Assembly (NCBI RefSeq): GCF_009711475.1 | Contig: NZ_SMMD01000730.1 | Span: 1-6,764 of the forward strand | Length of the DNA: 6,764 nt | Source of the DNA: Fulvivirga aurantia | GTDB lineage: Bacteria; Bacteroidota; Bacteroidia; Cytophagales; Cyclobacteriaceae | Direction: 5' to 3' | Shown here: piece by piece, positions 1 to 5,632 of the stretch | How positions within the stretch are numbered: the stretch's first letter is position 1 | Layout: each line of letters begins with the position of its first letter | Translations under genes and position numbers: made by a program | Notes under the pieces: generated by a model | The model's database searches: none | What the model saw: the letters and a program-made list of their open reading frames with translations, nothing else | What the model was told of the DNA's origin: nothing

Positions 1-17
1 GGTCTTTTTTACAAACT

Positions 18-26
18 TATATTTTG
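18..26 (+). promoter_or_regulatory. Weak -7-like element upstream of the subtilase gene
   Basis: The sequence TATATTTTG resembles the Bacteroidota -7 element TAnnTTTG but has one extra base between TA and TTTG. A -33 TTTG would lie at or beyond the left window edge, so the pairing cannot be tested. If used, transcription would start near position 33 and leave a leader of about 60 bases. The leader is A/C-rich, ends in two tandem copies of AAACCAC directly before the ATG, and has no Shine-Dalgarno sequence, as is usual in this phylum. This is a tentative call. Confidence 0.25.
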
Positions 27-94
27 TATATTAAGCTTTCAGTAGATTCATACGGAACTGCTGCTTATTATTCTCAACCTAAACCACAAACCAC

Positions 95-3000
95 ATGAAA
101 ACATCTACCAGGCACTGGCAAGCAGTGCTCACAATTTTCCTATTTTCGGTTTCTACAGCTTTTGCACAGACCCAGATGCAAAAACAGCAGATTAGCAACC
201 GATATGATCAGACAAAGCTTACTAAGTTAAAGACAGAATTTGCCAGAAAAGCAGATTTACAAAAGCAAGAAGCGCTTCGAATGGCCGCTGAACGAGGCTG
301 GGATGTCTTAAAATCAAATGATGACGGTACGTTTGACGAACTTATCGCAGTGTCTAAAGATGGTCATCCCGTTTATTACACCATCTATAATGAAGATGCT
401 GCAAGGTCTACCCGAGCTGACCACCTACATTCAGGAGGTTCCCTCGGCCTCAGTGTAAATGGGCTTAACATGACTGCTCATGTTTGGGATGGTGGCCCTA
501 CTCGCCCATCTCACCAGGAATTTGACGGAACGGGCGGTACCAACAGGGTATCGATAAATGATGGCGTCACTTCATTAAATGGAAATAGCTTTCATGCCCA
601 ACATGTAACCGGTACTATCGTGGCATCAGGGGTACAACCTGCTGCTAAAGGTATGGCCCACCATGCAAGAGCTTTAACGCATGATTGGAACAATGATTTA
701 TCAGAAGCTACATCTGAAGCCTCGGCAGGTATGCTTATTTCTAATCATAGTTACGGATATCGTGCCAGCCTCATACCAGACTGGTACTTTGGCGCATACA
801 TCGATGAGTCTCGTGATTGGGATAACCTAATGTACAACTCACCCTATTACCTTATGGTGGTGGCAGCCGGTAATGATGGAAATGATAATTCTTCCAACGG
901 GGCCCCATTAAATGGCAATTCTTCTTATGACAAATTGAGTGGCCACTCTACAGCAAAAAATAACATGGTAGTAGCCAATGGGCAAGATGCCAACATTGCA
1001 GCTGACGGATCACTTAACAGTGTAACTATAAATAGCAGTAGTAGTGAGGGACCCACTGATGATTTAAGAATTAAACCTGATATAACCGGTAATGGTACAG
1101 GCGTATACTCTACTTATGATAATAGTGATGTGGCTTATAATTCCATTTCAGGTACATCAATGGCATCTCCAAATGTTGCAGGAACACTTCTTTTGCTTCA
1201 GGAGCATTATAACAATGTAAAAGGAAGCTTTATGAGAGCTGCCTCTTTGAAAGGTCTGGCGCTGCACACAGCTGATGATGCGGGCTCTTCTGGTCCTGAT
1301 GTTATTTATGGCTGGGGCTTATTAAATGCCAAAGCCGCTGCGCAGGTTATTACGCAAGAAGGCAGTGAATCTAAAATAGAAGAGCTTACACTCAACTCAG
1401 GCCAGTCTTATCAAATTACGGTAGATTCTGATGGTGTTAATCCTTTGATGGCCTCTATCTCCTGGACAGATCCTGCAGGTACTGCAAATACAGGAACTAC
1501 CAATCTTACAACACCTGTACTGGTAAATGACCTGGATATAAGAGTAACTAAAGGTGGTTCTACATTTACACCTTACAAGCTTACTGGTGTAAACACCAAT
1601 AGTCAGGGAGATAACAATGTGGACCCATTCGAAAGAGTTGATGTAGCTGGTGCTTCGGGCTCATATACAATCACAGTAACTCACAAGGGTTCTTTATCTG
1701 GTGGCTCACAAAACTACACACTCATCGTAACAGGCCTTACCGGCACACCTGTAGTTTGTAATGCCACTACTCCATCAGGCCTGGGGGCGTCTAACATAGG
1801 TACAACTACTGCTACTTTAAGTTGGAATACCGTAGCTGGCGCAACTTATGATGTAAGGTATAGAGAAGTAGGAACTTCAACGTGGTCTACTGTGAGCGAT
1901 ATCGGTACCAATTCAACCAACCTTAGTGGTTTGAGTAGCGAAACGCAATATGAAGCGCAAGTGAGAAGTAAGTGTCCTGATAGCTCTACTTCTGCCTACT
2001 CTTCCTCAGTGAATTTTACCACAGCCTCTACAAATTGCGTTGGCGGTATTACAGCTTACCCATATGCCGAAAGTTTTGAAAATACTTTAGGATTATGGTC
2101 ACAGTCAACAGCCGATGACCTCAACTGGACGATTGATGCAAATGGAACACCGTCAAGTAATACGGGCCCTGCAAGTGCCATTGATGGCACTTATTACATA
2201 TACATGGAAGTATCAGGCAATGGCACAGGATTCCCAAATAAGCGAGCTATTTTAAATTCTCCTTGTTTTGATTTATCTGGTCAAACAGGGGCGTCTGCTT
2301 CATTCAACTATCACATGACTGGTAATGCTGTAGGTACCATTGCCCTTGAGGTGAGTAATGATAATGGAAACAACTGGGTTTCTGTATGGTCACGATCGGG
2401 AGACCAAGGCTCAGCATGGAATAATGCAGATATCGATTTAAGTTCGTACGCAGGTGGTACACTGCTTCTTCGATTTAATGGCGTTTCCGGATCTTCATGG
2501 CAAGGTGATATTGCTATTGATAACTTTGGATTATCTGGAGGATCAGGTGGAGACACCCAGGCACCTTCTACACCGACAAATCTGGCAGCTTCAAACATTA
2601 CCAAAACTACTGCAGACCTCACCTGGACTGCATCTACAGATAATGTAGGAGTAACAGGTTACGATGTGTATGTCGATGGAGCTTTAGATGGAAATACGGC
2701 TAATACAAATTACTCGCTTTCAGGATTAACAGCAGGGACATCTTATGCAATAAGCGTAAAAGCAAAAGATGCCGCAGGCAATGAATCAGCTGCTGCCACA
2801 ACAAGCTTTACAACGCAGGCAGATGGCTCTTCACTTCCATACGCAGAAGGCTTTGAAAGTGGATTTGGCGACTGGACAAATGTTTCCGGTGATGATTTCA
2901 ACTGGACTAGAAGATCAGGTGGCACACCTTCAAGCAACACCGGGCCTTCTTCAGCAAGTGAGGGTAGTTTCTACATCTATGTAGAATCAAGTAGCCCTAA

Positions 3001-3913
3001 CTATTCTAACAAAACCACCATAATAGAAAGTCCTTTTTTCGACCTTTCAGGTGTGTCAAGTGCTAGCTTCACATTTAAGTATCACATGTACGGTTCTTCG
3101 GCCATGGGTAGCTTAAGGTTAGAAGCTTCTACTAATGGCACCTCATGGACTTCTGTATGGTCTAGATCTGGTAATCAGGGAAATAACTGGTTAAACGGAA
3201 ATGTGGACCTAACAGCTTATGCAGGTGGCTCAGTCAAGCTAAGATATGTGGGTACTACCGGTACCACATGGCAGGGAGATATGGCTGTTGACAATTTAGC
3301 ACTCAGTGCAGGCGCAGGAACCACTGATGTGACCCTCACTATTGTCTTAGACAACTACCCTGAAGAAACGAGCTGGCAAATTAGAGGTGGGGCTACGGTA
3401 ATTGCATCCGGAGGAACATATGGCTCCCAACCAGATGGATCAACCGTAACTGAAACTATAACATTATCAGACGGCTGCTATGATTTCGTCATCAATGATA
3501 CATATGGTGATGGTATTTGCTGCGCGTATGGTAGCGGCTCTTATGAGTTAAGAGATGGCGGTACAGTTTTAGCTTCAGGCGGCAACTTCGCTTCATCAGA
3601 AACTACCAATTTCTGTGTGGGTGGTGCGGTATCTAATTATGCTTTAACATCCAACAGTTCAGTAATTGAAGGGGTAAAACCAGATGGCTTTAGTGTTTAT
3701 CCTAACCCAGCACTTGATAACCTGAAATTATTTACAGGAAAAATGGGCGCTGTTTCATATAGGATCATCAATGTTTCTGGTAAAGTATGGAAGTCTGGAC
3801 AAACAACAGGCAACCAGAGCACCATTGCAGTAAGTGACCTTAAAGCCGGTGTTTATTTCATACAGGCTACTGATGGTGAGAATAGTGTGATAACTAAATT
3901 TATAAAACGATAG
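95..3913 (+). CDS. Secreted KP-43-like S8 subtilisin-family serine protease with FN3/MAM-like modules and T9SS sorting domain
   Basis: Predicted extracellular endopeptidase of 1272 residues. Residues 1-24 are a Sec signal peptide (basic start, hydrophobic core, AFA before the cut), leaving Gln25 as the mature N-terminus. Residues 25 to about 115 look like a propeptide. The S8 catalytic domain (about 116-418) shows Asp132 (VWDGG), His167 (HAQHVTG, a variant of HGTHVAG), oxyanion Asn260 (AAGNDG) and Ser355 (SGTSMASP), so it should be active. Residues about 425-548 match the beta domain that follows the catalytic domain in KP-43-type subtilases (SWTDPAG, LVNDLDIRV, FERV, GSYTITV). Then come FN3 (556-643), MAM-like (655-813), FN3 (822-908), MAM-like (914-1071), a Cys-containing domain (1078-1175) and a type A T9SS tail (about 1195-1272, starting near VYPNP and ending in a basic KFIKR). 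Family membership and T9SS export are well supported; the substrate is unknown. The ATG is chosen because the signal peptide begins there. The gene is monocistronic and convergent with the next gene. Confidence 0.95.
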   Translation: MKTSTRHWQAVLTIFLFSVSTAFAQTQMQKQQISNRYDQTKLTKLKTEFARKADLQKQEALRMAAERGWDVLKSNDDGTFDELIAVSKDGHPVYYTIYNEDAARSTRADHLHSGGSLGLSVNGLNMTAHVWDGGPTRPSHQEFDGTGGTNRVSINDGVTSLNGNSFHAQHVTGTIVASGVQPAAKGMAHHARALTHDWNNDLSEATSEASAGMLISNHSYGYRASLIPDWYFGAYIDESRDWDNLMYNSPYYLMVVAAGNDGNDNSSNGAPLNGNSSYDKLSGHSTAKNNMVVANGQDANIAADGSLNSVTINSSSSEGPTDDLRIKPDITGNGTGVYSTYDNSDVAYNSISGTSMASPNVAGTLLLLQEHYNNVKGSFMRAASLKGLALHTADDAGSSGPDVIYGWGLLNAKAAAQVITQEGSESKIEELTLNSGQSYQITVDSDGVNPLMASISWTDPAGTANTGTTNLTTPVLVNDLDIRVTKGGSTFTPYKLTGVNTNSQGDNNVDPFERVDVAGASGSYTITVTHKGSLSGGSQNYTLIVTGLTGTPVVCNATTPSGLGASNIGTTTATLSWNTVAGATYDVRYREVGTSTWSTVSDIGTNSTNLSGLSSETQYEAQVRSKCPDSSTSAYSSSVNFTTASTNCVGGITAYPYAESFENTLGLWSQSTADDLNWTIDANGTPSSNTGPASAIDGTYYIYMEVSGNGTGFPNKRAILNSPCFDLSGQTGASASFNYHMTGNAVGTIALEVSNDNGNNWVSVWSRSGDQGSAWNNADIDLSSYAGGTLLLRFNGVSGSSWQGDIAIDNFGLSGGSGGDTQAPSTPTNLAASNITKTTADLTWTASTDNVGVTGYDVYVDGALDGNTANTNYSLSGLTAGTSYAISVKAKDAAGNESAAATTSFTTQADGSSLPYAEGFESGFGDWTNVSGDDFNWTRRSGGTPSSNTGPSSASEGSFYIYVESSSPNYSNKTTIIESPFFDLSGVSSASFTFKYHMYGSSAMGSLRLEASTNGTSWTSVWSRSGNQGNNWLNGNVDLTAYAGGSVKLRYVGTTGTTWQGDMAVDNLALSAGAGTTDVTLTIVLDNYPEETSWQIRGGATVIASGGTYGSQPDGSTVTETITLSDGCYDFVINDTYGDGICCAYGSGSYELRDGGTVLASGGNFASSETTNFCVGGAVSNYALTSNSSVIEGVKPDGFSVYPNPALDNLKLFTGKMGAVSYRIINVSGKVWKSGQTTGNQSTIAVSDLKAGVYFIQATDGENSVITKFIKR
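1760..3307 (+). repeat. Internal duplication of an FN3 + MAM-like module within the subtilase gene
   Basis: Two copies of the same two-domain unit lie in tandem: residues 556-813 and 822-1071. The MAM-like halves align clearly. Shared landmarks are PYAE-FE near the start, D-NWT, GTPSSNTGP, FDLSG, YHM, SVWSRSG-QG, YAGG, and WQGD-A-DN near the end. The FN3 halves are more diverged but both end in FTT. The MAM-like copies match the eukaryotic MAM pattern (FE, W, DW, PSS-TGP, YHM-G, D-A-D) but lack most of its cysteines; the first has only Cys724 and the second none. Such modules usually mediate carbohydrate or protein adhesion, so a substrate- or surface-binding role is inferred. Confidence 0.8.
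3326..3619 (+). other. Cys-containing extracellular domain with NDTYGDGICC motif (part of subtilase)
   Basis: Residues about 1078-1175 form a compact unit of roughly 100 residues. It starts with a predicted beta strand (TLTIVLDNYPEE), has a central GCYDF segment followed by NDTYGDGICC (1134-1143) and a GSGSYEL strand, and closes near Cys1174. Its four cysteines (1128, 1142, 1143, 1174) could form two disulfides. The Asp/Gly-rich loop looks able to bind a metal such as calcium, but that is inference. I recognise similar DNYPEETSW...GDGICC segments as recurring before sorting tails in secreted proteins of Bacteroidota and some marine Proteobacteria, without knowing an assigned function. Confidence 0.6.
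3677..3910 (+). other. Type A T9SS C-terminal sorting domain (part of subtilase)
   Basis: Residues 1195-1272 carry the hallmarks of the Por secretion tail (TIGR04183-like). These are FSVYPNPALDNL at the start, a central I-NVSGK-V strand, L-AGVYFI near the end and a basic final KFIKR. In this family the tail directs passage through the type IX secretion pore. It is normally cut off by the sortase-like PorU as the protein is attached to the cell surface or released. This places the protease outside the cell and the organism among T9SS-bearing Bacteroidota. Confidence 0.9.
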
Positions 3914-3926
3914 ACTCAAACCAGTA

Positions 3927-3969
3927 AAATCAAAAAAGGGCAGAAGTAACTTCTGCCCTTTTTTGATTT
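3927..3969. terminator. Bidirectional rho-independent terminator between convergent genes
   Basis: A 20-bp perfect inverted repeat (3927-3946 pairing with 3950-3969) encloses a 3-base TAA loop. The GC-rich core is GGGCAGAAG/CTTCTGCCC, flanked by six A on the left and six T on the right, so the RNA from either strand has a stable hairpin followed by a U-tract. It lies in the 71-base gap between the stop codons of the subtilase gene (+) and the M28 lipoprotein gene (-) and probably terminates both. Confidence 0.93.
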
Positions 3970-3984
3970 AATTCATTTGCTACT

Positions 3985-4992
3985 TTATTCGTGATACAAA
4001 ACATGCAAAACAGTCTCCCCAACGGCTTCTAATGTTTCTTCGCTTATTATTCCAATATTGTCTTTGTGCGTGTGGTGGTAATCTCCAAAATAACCATGCT
4101 CAGGGTCATAATGTACAATATCAATCATAGGGATTTTAGCATATTCGTTTACAAAAACATGGTCATCTGTAATTCCATCGATAGTGTTTTTTACAAAATA
4201 CCTACCAAAACCAAGTTTATGAGCTCTGTTCCACACTTTTTGCATTACACCAGGCGCATAATACATCGAGCCTCCTTCCATATGAAATTGAGACCCCTTA
4301 GCACCAACCATATCTAATAAAATTCCATAATATGCAGAATACCCGGCCTCATGCTTATTTTTAGACCAATATTGCGAACCAAGGCACCACCAGCTATCCC
4401 AACCATCACGTAGCTCAACAGGATCTTGCGTTGAAGTATCATTACCCCAATCTTCTCCATCAAATAAAATCATATCAATTCCGATTTCCGGAGGTGTGTT
4501 ATTGCCGATTACTCTTGCTAGCTCCAACAAAACACCTACCCCACTAGCCCCATCATTTGCTGCATCAATAGGCTCGAACTGACGCTCCGTATCTTTGTCA
4601 GCAAATGGTCTGGAATCCCAGTGAGCCGCTAATAGTACTCTTTTCTTCTTTTCTGGATTAAAACTGGCAATAATATTCCTTAACGGAACCGTTTGATTGT
4701 CAAATGTAGTCACCTCAAAATCCTGTGTCTGTACTTTAGCACCATAAGACTCAAACTTTTCTATAAAATATACTGCTGCCTCTTTATGTGCTTCGCTACC
4801 GGGCACCCGAGGGCCAAAAGCCACTTGCTTTTCAACAAAGTTGTAGGCACTATCAGCATTGAAATTTGGCACGTTAACCACTTTTCCCTCTTTTGAGGAC
4901 ACTTCTTTCTCCGCTTTCTTGTTACTGTCGCAAGACCACAAAACAGTTAAAAGCAGGGCCACTACGATCTTATTTTTATTGATGAACTTCAT
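3985..4992 (-). CDS. M28-family lipoprotein, probable type II glutaminyl-peptide cyclotransferase
   Basis: Predicted zinc-dependent envelope enzyme of 335 residues with the M28/glutaminyl cyclase fold. The start is supported by a lipoprotein signal peptide: basic N-terminus, hydrophobic stretch 9-18, lipobox LWSC with Cys21, then a Lys/Glu-rich tether to about residue 40. Family landmarks are FGPRVPGS (59-66), AAHWDSR with His124 and Asp126, AANDGASGVGVLLELAR with Asp147, LFDGEDWG with Glu180/Asp181, LLDMVGAKG with Asp227, DDHVFV with His278, and HHTHKDN (306-312). All expected metal and catalytic positions are filled. Mammalian-type cyclases have Glu-Glu where this has Glu180-Asp181. Family members include mammalian QC and the type II cyclases of Porphyromonas, which convert N-terminal Gln to pyroglutamate; the alternative is an M28 aminopeptidase. 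I favour cyclase because of the HWDSR and GEDWG motifs. The gene is transcribed alone, convergent with the subtilase and divergent from rimP. No convincing promoter is seen. Confidence 0.85.
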   Translation of the reverse strand: MKFINKNKIVVALLLTVLWSCDSNKKAEKEVSSKEGKVVNVPNFNADSAYNFVEKQVAFGPRVPGSEAHKEAAVYFIEKFESYGAKVQTQDFEVTTFDNQTVPLRNIIASFNPEKKKRVLLAAHWDSRPFADKDTERQFEPIDAANDGASGVGVLLELARVIGNNTPPEIGIDMILFDGEDWGNDTSTQDPVELRDGWDSWWCLGSQYWSKNKHEAGYSAYYGILLDMVGAKGSQFHMEGGSMYYAPGVMQKVWNRAHKLGFGRYFVKNTIDGITDDHVFVNEYAKIPMIDIVHYDPEHGYFGDYHHTHKDNIGIISEETLEAVGETVLHVLYHE

Positions 4993-5062
4993 TCTTTAGA
5001 GGTTAAATCGGTGCATAGAACTAAACGCACTGTTGGGTTAAAAATTATGTTTTCTGCTATGG

Positions 5063-5094
5063 TTTGTAAAGCAAACAAAATTGACTTAAATTTG
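5063..5094 (+). promoter_or_regulatory. Bacteroidota housekeeping promoter for rimP-nusA
   Basis: TTTG at 5063-5066 (-33 element), a 20-base spacer, and TAAATTTG at 5087-5094, which matches every fixed base of the -7 consensus TAnnTTTG. Spacing and sequence fit the primary sigma factor consensus described for Bacteroides and Flavobacterium. Transcription is predicted to begin near 5098-5102, giving a leader of about 50 bases before the rimP ATG. An overlapping E. coli-like pair (TTGACT at 5081, TATAGA at 5103, 16-base spacer) also exists but is less likely to be used in this phylum. Confidence 0.75.
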
Positions 5095-5117
5095 CATCGA
5101 AATATAGAAATTGTTTC

Positions 5118-5142
5118 AGAGGGGGCCAGAGCCCCCTCTTTT
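5118..5142 (+). promoter_or_regulatory. GC-rich leader hairpin with short U-tract before rimP (possible attenuator)
   Basis: AGAGGGGGC (5118-5126) pairs perfectly with GCCCCCTCT (5131-5139) around a CAGA loop, giving nine pairs of which seven are G-C. It is followed by TTT at 5140-5142. On the + strand it has the form of a short intrinsic terminator; the minus strand lacks a T-run after it. No + strand gene ends just upstream, because the subtilase has its own terminator more than 1.1 kb away, so the hairpin lies in the rimP-nusA leader. It ends 11 bases before the ATG. It could attenuate transcription, shape translation initiation, or end a short leader RNA. The structure is certain; the role is inferred. 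Confidence 0.6.
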
Positions 5143-5150
5143 CATATTCC

Positions 5151-5624
5151 ATGATGACAAACCTGAAAGATCAAATATTAGAAATAGCCAACCGACACCT
5201 CAGTGATGAAAGTCACTTTTTGGTGGATGTCATTATTTCTAGCAAAAAGGGCCCTAACAAAGTCCTGATTCTTTTAGACGGTGATGAGGGCGTAAACATA
5301 GATGATTGCGCAGACCTAAGCCGTGCTGTCAGTAACGAGATAGAAGAAAGTAATTTGATAAGTGATGCTTATCGCATTGAAGTTTCATCTCCTGGAGTAG
5401 ATTTTCCTTTATCAATGGACCGTCAGTTTCAGAAAAACATTGGTCGCACCGTAAAAGTGAGCCTTGATGATGGAAAAGATGTAAAAGGTGAACTTAAGGC
5501 ATATGACGACAAAAGTCTGACGCTGGAGGTTACGAAAGGAAAAGGCAAAAAGAAAGAGGTAGAAGAAGTGACTTTGCCACTTTTGAATATTAAAAAAACT
5601 ATTGTTCAGATTTCATTTAAATAA
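5151..5624 (+). CDS. rimP: Ribosome maturation factor RimP
   Basis: Cytoplasmic assembly factor for the small ribosomal subunit; in E. coli it promotes late 30S maturation around protein S12. The 157 residues match the usual family length of about 150-160. The N-terminal alpha/beta domain (about 1-87) has VLILLDGDEGVNIDDCADLSRAVS (38-61 region) and the family signature EVSSPG (77-82) followed by DFPL. The C-terminal SH3-like barrel (about 93-157) includes GRTVKVSL and a Lys-rich loop (KGKGKKK, 129-135). Two tandem ATG codons (5151 and 5154) could each be the start; the first is used here, and the choice alters only one residue. There is no Shine-Dalgarno sequence, and the leader hairpin ends 11 bases upstream. 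The stop codon is 8 bases before nusA, so the two are almost certainly co-transcribed. Confidence 0.96.
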   Translation: MMTNLKDQILEIANRHLSDESHFLVDVIISSKKGPNKVLILLDGDEGVNIDDCADLSRAVSNEIEESNLISDAYRIEVSSPGVDFPLSMDRQFQKNIGRTVKVSLDDGKDVKGELKAYDDKSLTLEVTKGKGKKKEVEEVTLPLLNIKKTIVQISFK

Positions 5625-5632
5625 AAACAAAG

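Noticed and set aside
81..94. Two tandem copies of AAACCAC directly before the subtilase ATG
   Set aside because: Only two 7-base copies in an A/C-rich leader; probably chance or a simple unstructured initiation region and not a regulatory repeat.
2311..2622. Open frame of 103 codons on the minus strand inside the subtilase gene
   Set aside because: It lies antisense to the FN3/MAM-like coding region, has no recognisable domain, and has a Pro/Ser-rich composition typical of a shadow frame of Gly/Ser/Thr-rich coding sequence.
2454..2984. Short + strand open frames (2454-2648 and 2769-2984) in an alternative frame of the subtilase gene
   Set aside because: Both overlap well-supported domains of the subtilase in its own frame and show no promoter or homology features.
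4066..4896. Short + strand open frames (4066-4317 and 4693-4896) opposite the M28 gene
   Set aside because: They are antisense to conserved catalytic segments of the M28 protein, and their translations look like random low-complexity sequence.
5040..5083. Minus-strand promoter candidates for the M28 gene (CAATTTTG at 5083-5076; TAATTTTT at 5047-5040)
   Set aside because: Each -7-like box has one mismatch at a fixed base. The first has no -33 TTTG at the right distance; the second has a TTTG (5075-5072) but with a 24-base spacer. Too weak to annotate.
4993..5150. Possible tRNA upstream of rimP, as with metY in E. coli
   Set aside because: No cloverleaf, anticodon arm or T-arm sequence is present. 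The only strong structure is the 9-bp hairpin at 5118-5139.
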